Assembly: GCF_030463535.1 (NCBI RefSeq)
Contig: NC_132899.1
Span: 12,052,990 to 12,116,989, forward strand
From: Salminus brasiliensis
Lineage: Eukaryota; Chordata; Actinopteri; Characiformes; Bryconidae
Length of the DNA stretch: 64,000 bases
Direction of reading: 5' to 3'
Shown here: in pieces, positions 1 through 11,223 of the stretch
Layout: each line of letters opens with the position of its first letter
Numbering within the stretch: position 1 is the stretch's first letter
The notes under the pieces: model-generated
The model's input: the letters and a program-made list of their open reading frames with translations, nothing else
Told to the model about the DNA's origin: nothing
Database searches by the model: none
Position numbers and translations under genes: made by a program

Positions 1-196
1 TTGCTGTGGTATTATATATATATAAAATAATAAAAAAAAAACTTCCGTAAAGCTACGTGTTTTTCTTCTTATTTCAGGGGGGCTTTTATCGTAAAGTAAA
101 CGCTTGGTGTAGTTTCGAGCTTCACGTCTTTAACAGGTCGCCTGCTGTTGTTTTTGTCGATTTCAGGCCTCGGGGTTGTGTTATAACGTTCACAAA
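1..196 (+). promoter_or_regulatory. cript 5' leader and proximal promoter (partial)
   Basis: This is the sequence directly upstream of the cript start codon. It is not CpG-dense, and no TATA box at a convincing distance was seen. The transcription start cannot be fixed from sequence alone, and part of the promoter may lie before the window. The ATG context (cacaaaATGG) has a purine at -3 and G at +4, which is favourable for initiation. Confidence 0.45.
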
Positions 197-3100
197 ATGG
201 TCTGTGACAAATGTGAGTAGTTTAATTTTAACAGTAAGATCATATATCTAATGTCATTCAGTTCTTTTAGTTCAGTAGATACGCAGAGTCCCGGTTTCCG
301 TGTCTGGATGTTAGCCAGCTGTGAAGACTAGCGTCGGCCTTCTCGCCCAGAAAATGAGAGGCTTTAACACGCTTACTGGTTTAATGGCAGATTTTCTAGT
401 TCAGTAAACTTTCCAGCTCTTTGGCGAACTTACGAGCTAAATATGGCTTCATGAAATGACTAGCATAGCTGTTTAGGCTAGCTTAGATTAGCCAACACCA
501 TTAGCGCTAGTGCTGTTTGGGTGCCCCTGGGAGTCCAGCAAGTCAACAGACTGCCCAAGCCTTTGCCTCACCTGTATGTGTTTGTGGTATTGGTCCCAGC
601 AAACCTACATTTCTTAAGCCAAACCTTTTGCGATTACCCCTGCTCAGGGTAGAGGTGTTCTTACAGGAAATATTTTTAGCCTTAAAGCTTTACTTTGTTC
701 ATACTGTTATTGGTTTATGTGCTTTTCTTATTCCCTGATTGTAACACACTTGTTCTCCTGGACTCTTTTGACACTTTACTTAAATATTTATTCAGTTTTG
801 TCATTTATCTGCTGATATCTGCTCCTCTTGCACATCATTCATTCTTTCTTCTTTACCACTGCACTGCCTTTTATCTCCGGTTAGGCTCAAATGCAAAGCT
901 TTGAAAAAAGGTGCAGGTGCATGTATTTGTCACTGTACAGCGAAATGTGTCCTCCGCATTTAACCCATCTGGTAGTGAACACACACTCACACACACACAC
1001 ACATGTGTTAGGGGCAGTGAGTACACACACACACCCAGAGCGGTGGGCAGCCACCTCCAGCGCCCGGGGAGCAGAGAGGGTAAAGGGCCTTGCTCAAGGG
1101 CCCAACAGTGGCAGCTTTGCCGAGCCCGGGAATCGAACCCACAACCCTGTTATCCCTGTTATCGATATCCCGGCGCTCTAACCACTGAGCCACCACTACA
1201 GTGATAATTTGTATAGTTGTAGATAGATTTTTTTTTTTGTATATATTTTCTATGACTGATTGTAGTATCTGTAGGTTACGGTAGGGCTGGACGATATGGT
1301 AAAAATACTATATCATGATATTTTAAAGCTTTTTAACGATTCACGATATTCATCACAATACATGTAATCACAGACTAAAAACACCCGTAGCAACATATTC
1401 TTATATACTACAATTCAGATTCTCTCCCATATTGAATAGTGAGTGGTTAGTGCTTCACTTCATCTAATTAAACCAGGCTAATTACACTGTTAGTAATGAA
1501 ACCTGCAGCTAAACAGTGTTTATTAAGCACTAACAGTATCCTCCATACGCTTAGAAAAGCATATTGTTATTACATTAAAGAATTTATTACGATACAATAA
1601 AATATTGTCGTCATTTTAACTAGTTACTTTATGTCTCATTGTAATAATGGTATCCTCTATAGTTAATATTGTTTTGCTTTGCCTGGATTACTTCTTTTTT
1701 TATACTGTTCCACCCTTATTAGTGTATTGTATCGCTGTGCTGTATTGTGTAACTGCTACTGGCTGCTAAATTTCCGTCTGGATCAATAAAGTATTTATGT
1801 ATCTGTCTATCTGTCTGTCTCCCCAGGTGAGAAGAAACTCGGCCGGGTTATCACTCCAGATACCTGGAAAGATGGTGCAAGAAATACAACAGGTAATAGA
1901 AGTTCAGTAATACATTGTTCAAAATTCTGTCTAAATCAGTTAAGAAGGGATATTATGTTTTTACTTATGGAGAAGTAAAGAATATTGCAACAATCACACT
2001 CTAACTGATGTGCTTTTAACAGAGAGTGGCGGACGGAAACTCAATGAAAATAAAATGCTGACGTCAAAAAAGGCGAGGTATGGTTATTTTATATACACAT
2101 ATATAACATTTTTGTTTCTGCTTTGTTTTTGTTTGCTTTTCCATTGACTGCACTGCAGTAATCATTCTTCTGTCTTTTGTCTGTGTTAGGTTTGATCCCT
2201 ATGGAAAGTCTGGTTTCGCCACATGCAGGATATGTAAAAGTTCTGTTCACCAGGCTGGGTCACATTACTGCCAGGGATGTGCTTATAAGAAAGGTAAGCT
2301 GAAGAGCAAAATGTCCATCCATCTTTCATACTTAATAAGTAATATTGGGCAGCTGTTTTTGGAGGGCGGGGGGGTTGTGATATATCATATTACAGTTGCA
2401 ATATTCAATACTCAGTGGATTGTTGCCTCATACATTCATATGGTCTAGTGTGACCAGATGAGATCCGATTTTACTTTCATGTGTAAAAAAAATAATAATA
2501 ATAAAGAAAAGAAAACATTAATTAATTTCCAGATTACTTCCTGTAACCATTGTATACTTAGTAAAACTGTCCTGCTGCGGGAGCCGTGAACAGTTTCGAG
2601 GAACGATGGTGGTTCTTCAACGTGGCATAGTAAAAAATGGTTCTCTTGTTCCCGAAACAGCTCTAGCAAAAAATGTGAACGACTGTTTAAACTGTGAGGG
2701 AACTCTGTAACACTGTAAGCATATACCAGTAAATAAGCACAGGATTACACACAGAGAGCATGAGGGAGATACAGAGAGCAAGAGTGAGAGAGAAGCCACA
2801 GTAATTATCACTCAGATCAACATTTTTTGACAGATGTTTTGCAGCTTGCCTGACAGAATTCAATCACAGGAAGCACATTTTGTTTACACCTTTATTAAAT
2901 GTGGACGAGATCCATCTTTGACGACCTTCGAATGTGGTTTGAGTGATCTGATGTCCTAGAGGTGTCTACAAGTGAAATCTGAATGTGATCCGATCACCAA
3001 AAATGCATGCTAATGCCCAGGGTAAACAGGCTCAGAGATGTGAATCTGGATTAATTATTAGACCAGCGCTGTGTTCAGTGGCAAAACAGCAAACTATTCT

Positions 3101-3316
3101 ATCTATAATTTTCACAGAGAAGGCACGGGGCACGGGGGTTCCTTCAGGACCAGGCTTGTGAACCGCTACTACAATAGATTAACCCCTAGCAGTGTTGATA
3201 GTATTCTCGTGTAATTATTTGTGCACTAAATGGTGGTTTTCATTTTGACAGGTATCTGTGCCATGTGCGGGAAGAAGGTTCTTGACACCAAGAACTACAA
3301 ACAGACCTCGGTGTGA
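197..3316 (+). CDS. cript: Cysteine-rich PDZ-binding protein (CRIPT), complete, five exons
   Basis: Coding exons, placed by GT/AG sites and unbroken phase, are 197-212, 1827-1892, 2023-2077, 2190-2293 and 3252-3316, giving 101 residues, the family's usual length. The protein begins MVCDKCEKKLGRVITPDTWK, has the conserved ESGGRKLNEN and ARFDPYGKSGF segments, and carries paired CxxC motifs (CDKC, CRIC, CQGC, CAMC) expected to bind zinc. It ends in KNYKQTSV, and the terminal QTSV is the PDZ ligand that binds the third PDZ domain of PSD-95. The known role is linking PSD-95-type scaffolds to microtubules at excitatory synapses. Family members are found in nearly all eukaryotes, so a more basic cellular role is also likely. 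The ATG at 197 is chosen because it gives the conserved N-terminus and a donor site directly after the fifth codon. The downstream neighbour is convergent. Identification is secure. Confidence 0.97.
911..1196 (-). mobile_element. tRNA-derived SINE, copy 1
   Basis: Read on the minus strand, the element starts with GGTGGCTCAGTGGTTAGAGC, a good tRNA-type A box. A B-box match, GGGTTCGATTCCC, lies around 1128-1140. Next come a conserved body around the CCTTGAGCAAGGCCC motif and a (CA)n-rich stretch, and the element ends near TACATGCACC. Similar copies lie at 22300-22560 and 12290-12470. The head identifies a polymerase III-transcribed tRNA-derived SINE; the family name was not determined. Confidence 0.85.
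1287..1621. mobile_element. MITE-like repeat starting AGGGCTGGACGATATGG
   Basis: AT-rich element of a common fish type. It shares an internal block (CTAATTACACTGTTAGTAATG, then TACGCTTAGAAAAGCA) with 33666-33837, where the end reads ATTGCCCAGCTCTACC, the inverse of this element's start. It is probably nonautonomous. The right boundary here is uncertain. Confidence 0.6.
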
Positions 3317-4190
3317 TTGCCATTTCATTGACAGACAGGCTGTGATCGTGGAGAGGTGAGGGAGGGAATCTTGGAGGTGATAATGACTTTACTCAGAACT
3401 CCTATTTGCATTCAGTTTGTTAACTTAGTGGAGTTAGGAGTGTTCACCAGTTTGTGGTGTTATATGTGTGATAGTCCAGCATAATGGTGCAGTAGTTAAT
3501 AGCTGTATCAGAGCTGATATTCCTCCCTCTGTAGAACACTTTAAAGCAATATATGGGCTTGCACTGTTTGAATTAAATTAGATGCCTTCCACAAGTGAAG
3601 TGTAGGGGGGTGTTTGTTTTGTGTACCACTTAATGAATATTTTCAAGTAAAACATCTACTGTTAAATTCAAACTCACGCTTTCTCTGAAAGGACCATGTT
3701 GTTATGCAGGACCTACTAGACTGTTTAATAGTGGTTGTTCATTGCTAATATCTTGATTTTTGCTGACAATGCCAAGTCCAATCTGAGGTCCAAAATTTGA
3801 CATTTAAATATCATCTATTCCCTGAGGCAGTTCTTCATTTATGACTCTCTGTTTTCCGGTCTAAGCAACATTTACGTAATAAGTCAATTTAATAGACAGT
3901 TATTTAAGTAATGTGAGCATAATGCTTTATGTACTGTTTATTGTGTATTGTCAGTTATCATATTCACAACAGCTGTTTTATTCTTTTTTTATTATTATTC
4001 TTATTCACTTCTGTAAATCTGTATGCTTCTGTGCCTCTCATCATTTTATGCTTGTACATTTTTTTTTTGCTGTTTAGACAAAATAAAATGGTAGAGGAAT
4101 CCAAGCTGAAATATTTTTTTTACACGAGAGAGGATGGAATATGACATTTTAGAAGAGCTTTATATTTATTTTGAATATAGTACAGGGTTT
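3317..4190 (+). other. cript 3' UTR and convergent spacer
   Basis: This stretch follows the cript stop codon. An AATAAA at 4082-4087 could end the transcript and would imply a UTR of roughly 0.8 kb. On the minus strand, AATAAA matches at 4165-4170 and 4189-4194 could end the convergent cyclohydrolase transcript. Other weak A/T-rich signals exist, so the ends are inferred, not shown. Confidence 0.4.
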
Positions 4191-4849
4191 TATTTAACAA
4201 TGTAACCTAGCTAAACTGTAATTTAATAGTACACAATATAAATGTCAGTACAACAATACAGGGCAAAATGCTATGTTTACATACTCTGCACAAATCACAG
4301 CATATGTAAATAATACTCCATACAATGACATTTCACAGGAAAACATGGCTCAGATTTAAACTAACCATCCATTTGTGCATCAATTTCTTCTAATAACAAA
4401 AATTGTGCGGACAGAAACTGCGACAGTGTTGTTTGTATCCACTACAAAATATGGACCGGTTCATTCGGTCCCGTTCGTATGCTATGAAAAGTCTTTAGTT
4501 AAAGACGGACTCCTTGCATGCGTGTAAAGGCACAAAGCTTTTCATTCAGAAGCTGGTTTTAAAGGTCCTGGGGTTCAGTAAAATACTGTAAAATAGTGTA
4601 CATGTAGACTTCTATACTGCTTCATCTTCAAGATTGTGTGACCTGGATAGAATGGACTATGTCATATGTTCTGCTTACATTTACAGATGCCACAAATGCA
4701 TCGATCAGACAAGAAACAGTAATCACGTGCACTTGAACATCTGCCTTCAAAAAATTAGGCTGCGTTTGTAATGACAGTGGCAGACACTGGAGGCAAGAAC
4801 ACAATCACTCAATGAACCAGGCAGGTAGGCGATTAAAAAGCATGATCAG

Positions 4850-4852
<3 letters not shown>

Positions 4853-4919
<67 letters not shown>
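4853..4919. repeat. (TA)n microsatellite
   Basis: About 33 uninterrupted TA units lie in the presumed 3' flank of the cyclohydrolase gene. Confidence 0.98.
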
Positions 4920-4921
<2 letters not shown>

Positions 4922-5472
4922 CAAAAATTAAAGCAGTTAATTTGTCAGTTTTTAAGGCAGCTATAATTCAAATAATTGTGTAAATTGCAACAGTTGTATT
5001 AGATAACATTATAAAATACATATGTAAGCTATGTAAATAATAAATGTAAATTATAGTCAACCCAAAATCATTTCCTAGGTTGGTTCCTACTCATTCTGCA
5101 GTGCAGAACTTATGATTGAGGTGATGCATGGCCTGTGCTATTCAGCTTTTCACCTCTCAGATTGGCTAGAGTAGTATTGGTATCCATAACAATCAGTGAA
5201 GACCCCTGAGGTTCAGCTGTAGGCGATACAGTACACTGAAAATGTAACTAGGTGGCTGGTAACCAGCTCTAAAGCTCTGCCTCATCTAATAGCACCATAG
5301 CAAGTTTGATTATTGAGGAACCTGCCAATCCTTGCCCTAAAAGCAAGGCTCTGGGGGGTCCCTAAAGGAGATAAGGGGTGTGTGGCATGGCTCAGTTTGC
5401 ATTGCCAGTGTTGCTCTGTAGAAGTGCTGCTCAAGTTGGAGGGGATTAGGAGTGGAAGCTCCTGAGACTGTA

Positions 5473-8400
5473 CTATGAGGTCTTGGTCAGGGCCAGGAAC
5501 TCCTCCCGGGTTTTGGGATCCTCCCTGAACACTCCCAGCATGGCACTGGTCACCGTGCGGCTGTTCATCTTTTGGACTCCACGCATGACCATGCACATGT
5601 GACTGCAGCAAAATACAAAATGCTTTCAGTTTATGGGTTGCTGGATGTATTAGGTGTATGGCCTACAGGTGTGTGTAAGTCTGAAGAACATGTCAAACAA
5701 AGTGGTTCTTCTATCACTTTTGCAAAATGTAAATTAGAAAACAAATGGTTTCTCCAAAATGTAAATCAGAAAGTTCTTTAGTAAGTCTAAAATGTATTTT
5801 TTTAGTGACATTAATTGAATATTTAAAGATGGGCATTCTCAAGAAGGTTCTTGAAGGTTCTTTAGCAAATCAAAAATTAAGTTGAGATCTGAAGAGGGGC
5901 ATTGTGAAGAAACTAAGCAATGGGTTTGAAGCTATATTCTTTGTGTGTGTTTGTACTCATTTATGGTTTGACTGAAGGCTTATTTAACAGATACTCACGC
6001 TGCCTCAATGACTACTGCTACTCCTGCTGGCTGCAAGGCCTCAGAAATGGCCATGGCGATTTGCTTTGTCAGGCGCTCTTGTACTAAAAAAGATTGTAAT
6101 ATTAAAGCAACGGGATGGTAAAAGTAACACAACACAGCAGAGTGTATATTCTCTGTCTAGCCATCTATCTATGAGATATATTGACTAAACATGCGGAAGC
6201 ATTCACTTCGTTGACAGCGGCGATAATTACCTTGAAGCCTGCGGCTGTAGATTTCCACAATCCTGTAGTGCGACATTATGGAAGTGCGGCGTTAAATACA
6301 TCACATTTTCCAAAACGAGGGCAATAAACACTGCTTTAAATATAGATCTGTCTGATGATCTAAGCTGGTCTTTAATGTGGAAGTTGTTTGAAAAGCTGGC
6401 AATTCAGGCGAAAATATGCCTTATGCTGGAAAGCCAGCTCTCGACAGGCATAGGATAGGCGTAGTCTACCAGCATGACCAACTTAACCAAGATGTCTTCA
6501 CGCTGGTCACACTGGATTACCAGTTTGGTAAAGCTCCTCAATCAGCATGGTCATGCTAATAGACTAACTAGCCCATCAGCCCACCAAAACATACTCCTTG
6601 ATGGTCAGAAACTAAGCTGGCCATCCAGTTTAACCAGCTTAATGTTTTTGGGGTTTTTTTAAGCAGGGAAGTTTCTTGTTTACTGTGCTTCAGGCGTTTT
6701 TCTACAGTGTACGTTGAATTTCCCTGCAGTAATCATTAATCCTATGATCGATGTACTGTTTTTTCTGTGTCTGGCAGCATGTAGCCCATGAACAGAAGTC
6801 CTACAGTGACCTTCTATAGGTTTGGAGGAGGGCCATCAATCATTTACATCTTTTTCTAGGTATACATGCAAATGTTTAAAAAATCACTGCATAGCCACAG
6901 GAGCAAATGGGGTGAATGGGCATTTGACCCACAGCTTTTTTGGTTTAGGCCCTTTATTTATGGACTATGGACTGCTTATGCTTATGGACTGCTTATGGAC
7001 AAGTCTGGAGCTAAGCAGCGTAGACTAATGTAGACTGGTTGTACATCACTAATGCAGAGTCAGCACCAAAGGGCTTCTTGCTAAATGTAGTGAGAGTGGC
7101 ATAGGCTCAGTTGGTTTCCCACGGCTTGGTAGAGGGGGGAGTTGAGGCTGAGGGGGATTTCCTCAGCGCCAGAAGCGAGCTGGCCTGGCTGTTTCCAGAT
7201 GGAACGGGATGCAGTGCCAGGCTTTAAGTCTAAGCCTCAAGTCAATGGACTATGATAACAGAAGAACTCATTGGCTCGTGATTAATGCGTCGCCTTATTC
7301 TCTCCCACTCTGATGTAATAGCATGGGCCTTTATCACCAGTACGAGCTGGCATGCTAAACGCTATGTATATACAGTATATGGACAAAAGTATGGACGGAT
7401 TGCACTTAGTGACGAGAGTGTTAGTGAGGTCAGGATGTGGGATGATCACCGCTCCAACTCATCCCAAAAGTATTGGATATAGCACCATCATTCCAGCCAA
7501 CACAGTTCTCCCACTGTTCCTCAGCTCAATGCTGGGGTGCTTGGTGTACCCCCTAGCTTATGCCTGGCATTAGGCTCATAGTCCATAGGGCCAAAAGGTT
7601 CATGTTTATCTGTCCTAGAGAGTCCTATTCTATTGGCAATACTTCTCTACGACAGCTGAATGCATTCATTAGAAGGGTTGTTCACAAACATTTGGACATA
7701 TAGTGTGTGTGTGTGTGTGTGTGTGTGTGCGCACTGCTTACTCACCTGGCAAGTTTACTGAGGCCGACCACTTTTTTACTTGGCAGATATCCTATGTGAA
7801 CCTGAGGGTCAGAGAACACGAGAGTATGTAGTTTAATCAGATCTGAGCTGTGTGTTTTTTTTGGTTGCCCTTCTGTCCTACTTAGCAAGAACCTGGTCAC
7901 CTCTCTCTTTCTATCTACAGTGCTCTTAATCGGTCTATATGTTTTAAAGAAATCCTACATATTTAGGTTGATCACATCTATTTGCCACATGTCTTTAAGC
8001 TTACCTTGCCAAAGAAGGGAACTAGGTGATGTTCACAAAGAGAGAACATATCAATGTCTTTCACTATAACCATCTCATCGTGGTCTTCATCGAAGATGGC
8101 ATCATTAAGGATGTCTGTGGGCAGAAATGAAGCATTGCTTTATAGTTGTGTTGATTTCCCCACAAATTAAACTTCCCCACAAATAAAAATGCAGTCAGAC
8201 ATGCTGCTAAGCATATTACTGTAAAGAAAAAAAAATGTCTGTTTAAAACTGTCGTGTGGTAACAAGCAATTTAACAAGTTTTATTCAACTCTAATATAAA
8301 ACTAAATACTTGTTTAATTCAACAGATTAATTAGTACTGAACTAGTTAAATTACTTGTTACCACATTCATTTTAATGGGTTTTTCACAGTGTGTGCAGAT

Positions 8401-9642
8401 TACAGAGTGAGAATGGTGGCAGAGCATCAAATGGAAAAAAATGGGAAAAAATGGAACATAGTGGGAGAATTTTTACAAACAAACTACATTTAAAACATAA
8501 AAAACTGAGAACCTGAAAACCCTCCTGGAGAGCTACCTTTCGGCAGGTTTGTACTCCAACTCAAATCTAACAGACTATATAATCCTTGACCAGCCAATCA
8601 AGGACTCCTGAAGGCAGTAATTAGTTCTGTAGATTGGGTCGATAAGGGTTGGATCTAAAATCTGCAGGAAGGTAGCTCTCCGGAAGCAGGGTTGGAGACC
8701 ACTGTTCTACACACTCTAAAAACAATTGGTGACTTAAAAATGATGACTTCATGTGGTTTATTCAGCTAAAAACACTTTGAAGGAACAATTTGTGCATTCA
8801 AAGTATTTATTGGAGTTTAATAAAATGTTGGGAACCACTCAAACATTTTACAGTGCATGTACTCAGCTTGGTACAGTGTGTTAAAAACAGCTGGCCATGC
8901 TTTTTATTGCTCTGACACTGAATTCAGGCTGAAATACCTAACATGTTAAGTTAGCCAACTAAAGATACTGTTAAGCTACATGAATAAACTTTATACACTA
9001 AATCTATCGTAGCTAAATGGTAAGTGCAGCTAATCAAGTGCTGACAAAAGTAAGAACAGGTAAGCATTCCTGTGTGAATGAGGAAAAGATGTACATTTAG
9101 TACAGCGTATGCAGTACAGGTGACCTACAGCACCAGAACTGGCATAAATGACAAGCCCCTTTAACCGTGCCATGCTGTTCTGACTCTAAAGCGCGCTCTT
9201 GGCGCAGAGCGCGCACCAGTGCGTCACGACGCACGTCCACTGGACGAATTACGACATGTGTAGCCCCAGACTTCTTATGTACATCATGACCCAGGCTTAT
9301 TGTTGGTGAACTGAACCAGAACCTCCAGTACATACCGTAAATGGTCTCGTGGTAGCCCTTGGTGAGGAACTGCATGGCCTTTGCTGCGCGCAGCGGTGTC
9401 TTCAGGAGTCCCTGGCGCTCTGTGTTCTCGCCCAGGCCGCGCAGGATGGTCGTGTAGGCAGCCTCCAGAGCCGGCAGCCGCGACTCGTCCTCTGCCTTCT
9501 TCCGGGACGTCTCGCTCTGGTCCTGGACGGGAAGTTTCTTGGACTCGATGGTCAGCTCGCCGAAGCCGTTCCGGCACAGGTACTCTGTGACCAGCTTGCT
9601 GTTGCACATGCCGTTCATGTCTGCGCTGCTCTGGTACTCCAT
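5473..9642 (-). CDS. gch2: GTP cyclohydrolase I, complete, six exons; probably the gch2 paralog
   Basis: Coding exons on the minus strand are 9642-9336, 8114-8005, 7801-7746, 6262-6231, 6083-5999 and 5602-5473. All have GT/AG ends and matching phases, and they sum to 720 bases (239 residues plus stop; human GCH1 has 250). The enzyme converts GTP to 7,8-dihydroneopterin triphosphate, the first and limiting step toward tetrahydrobiopterin and pteridine pigments, in the cytosol as a decamer. The zinc ligands are present: C129 and H132 in SLCEHH, and C200 in HMCMVMRG. The core [20 protein letters not shown] and [14 protein letters not shown] are strongly conserved; the first 55 residues are family-variable. 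It sits between cript and socs5, whereas GCH1 neighbours SOCS4 in mammals, which points to gch2 over gch1. The family is certain, the paralog moderately so. Confidence 0.95.
6465..6650. repeat. Self-complementary CTGGT/ACCAGC cluster in gch2 intron 3
   Basis: Degenerate tandem blocks of short motifs such as ACCAGC, GCTGGTCA, CATGGTCATGC and AACCAGCTT occur in both orientations. The strand can therefore fold on itself. Fish genomes commonly carry such GCTGGT-type repeats. No coding role is apparent. Confidence 0.6.
7372..7705 (+). mobile_element. Short Tc1-type MITE, copy A (ACACTATATGG family)
   Basis: The left end reads CAGTATATGGACAAAAGTAT and the right end AAACATTTGGACATATAGTGT, so the ends are imperfect inverted repeats. 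The interior shares the family body: a TTAGTGAGGTCAGGATGTGG segment, TTCCAGCCAACACAGTTCTC and CCTAGCTTATGCCTGGCATT. There is no coding capacity. It is inserted in intron 3 of the cyclohydrolase gene and is followed by a (GT)n run at 7703-7729. Confidence 0.75.
8518..8706. mobile_element. Inverted-repeat (foldback) element in gch2 intron 1
   Basis: The left arm CTCCTGGAGAGCTACCTTTC and the right arm GGAAGGTAGCTCTCCGGAAG are complementary, with a unique centre of about 110 bases. Right-flank text (AGGGTTGGAGACCACTG) is typical of dispersed fish foldback repeats. Confidence 0.65.
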
Positions 9643-9930
9643 TGGGTTGGATTGGGTGTGAGGAGGTGCACTGCTCAGGTGTGACGGGAGCTGTCTTCGT
9701 GCGTTCGTCGCAGGAGGTCAGTGGTCACCTGTCGGCTGCAGCTCGGCGCTGGTGTGAGTTCTCCAGTGCGTACACCTGTACTTATACAGCGCGCCTTTCC
9801 TTCCCACCCGTCTTCGGGCAGGCTCCGCCCTCCGGGCTGGGATTGGCTGCTAGGTAAACTCACATTAAGATCAGCAATTGATTGTGAAAAGTGGAATAGT
9901 GTGACTTCCTCCAGAGACCAGGCACGTGGA
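9643..9930 (-). promoter_or_regulatory. Compact proximal promoter of the cyclohydrolase gene
   Basis: On the minus strand, upstream of the ATG at 9642, the sequence holds TATAAG at 9786-9781, a GC box (GGGCGGAG) at 9830-9823, a CCAAT box at 9846-9842 and a canonical E-box CACGTG at 9928-9923. The TATA position predicts transcription start near 9755 and a leader of about 110 bases. GC, CCAAT and E-box elements are known in mammalian GCH1 promoters. CACGTG is also a site for MITF/TFE factors, which would fit pigment-cell expression. Site use is inferred. Confidence 0.6.
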
Positions 9931-10059
9931 CGCATCATTATCAACCCCCCTCCCTCCTTCTACTACATAACTCGCCAGACCGGAGACCAACAAGTGGGTG
10001 GGACGTACGAAGCAAGTGGGCAGACACCAGCAAGTGGGAGGTCTATTCGTCACCAATGA

Positions 10060-10657
10060 AAGTGAGGCTAAGAAAACGCTTTTTGCTTTTCATCTTCAGC
10101 AGCTTCAGGTTATTACTACTGCTTATGTAGTTCTTAATATCAAGGCTCAATGAAAATGAGTGCACACCATTACTGATTTCTCTCAGATCTACACTCATTA
10201 GTTATTTTATCAGGTATCCTAGAAGTGCTCTGTGCAGGTTTAGAATTACTGACTGTAGCTCTTCTGTAACTGCGCAATGTATCAGTGCAGAACAGATCAG
10301 TAGAAAGGGAGCACCAGGGGCACAGTAGTGAATTGCCCTCAGTTTGGCAGTGTGTTAAAACTGTAGGAACACTTTAGTATCCTTTACACTCCCTCCCACA
10401 CCACACACACACTACCATATCAGTGTCACTGCTGTGCTGAATGGCCGACTACTCAAGGAACATCTACAGCGGTTTCTTTTCATTAATGGACACTTTAGAA
10501 GCAGGGCGAATTATTTGCACAGTAGCAGACAGGTAACAGTAAGTACCTGTGACCACTTAGTCATAGTGCAGCTACAGCTACAAAACACAGTTAGTATCTA
10601 ACAAGGGTTAGTAAATTGCAGAATTGTGCAAAAAATAAATAATAAATAAATAATCAG
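10060..10657. other. Intergenic, no recognised feature
   Basis: Upstream flank of the cyclohydrolase promoter. Nothing beyond short A/T-rich runs was recognised. Confidence 0.5.
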
Positions 10658-10780
10658 CATTCATCCTTCCCTCTAACTTCAGCATTAACCTTTCCCTCTA
10701 ACTTCAGCATTCACCTTTCCCTCTAACTTCAGCATTAACCTTTCCCTCTAACTTCAGCATTCACCTTTCCCTCTAACTTC
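10658..10780. repeat. Tandem repeat, 25-bp unit, about five copies
   Basis: The unit is CATT(C/A)ACCTTTCCCTCTAACTTCAG. The fifth base alternates C, A, C, A, C along the array, so the structure is really a 50-bp dimer. It lies about 450 bases before the 36-bp minisatellite. Confidence 0.95.
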
Positions 10781-11200
10781 TCAAGCTTTCCAGAGAATGC
10801 TGCTGAGAAACATCACCGCAACATGATGCTGCCACTACCATGCTTCATAGTGGGATGGTGTGTTTGTGGTGATATGCCATGCTTTTTGGACTCATCAGAA
10901 CCTCCTTCCAGTTGACCTTGGAGTTTCCTATATGCCTATAACTGTGAAGTGTAATTTATTTTTTAATACTGGTGAAGAACCTAGGCAACGTATGCAACGC
11001 CTCTGTCATTTTAGCTGCTGAAGCTTTTAACTCCTTCAGAGGAGTCATAGGTGTTGGTGTCTCCCTCAGTAGTCTCCTTCTTGCACAGGCACTCAGTTTG
11101 TGAGGATTGCCTGCTCTAAGTAGATTTACACGTGCCATATTCCTTCCATTTCTTAATGATAGATTTTACTGAATATTCTCTGTCTCCTGTGGTTACCGTT
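10781..11200 (-). mobile_element. Relic of a Tc1-like transposon, heavily decayed
   Basis: Text such as ACATGATGCTGCCACTACCA, CTTTTTGGACTCATCAGAAC and CCTTCCATTTCTTAATGATA resembles the reverse strand of fish Tc1-type transposase genes (regions of the HHDNA, SDE and helix-turn-helix segments). No open frame or terminal repeats remain. Family assignment is by resemblance only. Confidence 0.4.
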
Positions 11201-11223
11201 TCATTGTTGCAAGAACATTAGTT

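Larger units (their letters stand above)
213..1826 (+). other. cript intron 1
   Basis: The intron runs from donor GTGAGT at 213 to an acceptor ending CCCCAG at 1826, behind a pyrimidine-rich (CTGT)n run. It contains a SINE on the minus strand (911-1196) and a MITE-like repeat (about 1287-1621). The sequence at 220-900 shows no recognisable gene. Confidence 0.85.
5603..9335 (-). other. Introns of the cyclohydrolase gene
   Basis: Five introns separate the exons: 9335-8115, 8004-7802, 7745-6263, 6230-6084 and 5998-5603. Intron 1 holds an inverted-repeat element (8518-8706). Intron 3 holds a MITE (7372-7705) and a CTGGT/ACCAGC-rich cluster (6465-6650). Introns 2, 4 and 5 are short and show no repeat that I recognise. 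Confidence 0.9.

Noticed and set aside
911-1204. Two overlapping plus-strand frames of about 96 codons
   Set aside because: They fall within a SINE on the opposite strand, with no known protein.
9097-9335. Extension of the cyclohydrolase first exon past 9336 on the minus strand
   Set aside because: It reads through a GTATGT donor; the remaining family sequence resumes only at 8114 in matching phase.
9349-10059. Plus-strand frames opposite cyclohydrolase exon 1 and its promoter
   Set aside because: They are shadows of GC-rich coding and promoter DNA on the other strand, with no recognisable protein.
10658-10780. Possible CRISPR-like array
   Set aside because: The 25-bp units are directly adjacent with no spacers, and the DNA is from a vertebrate; it is a plain tandem repeat.
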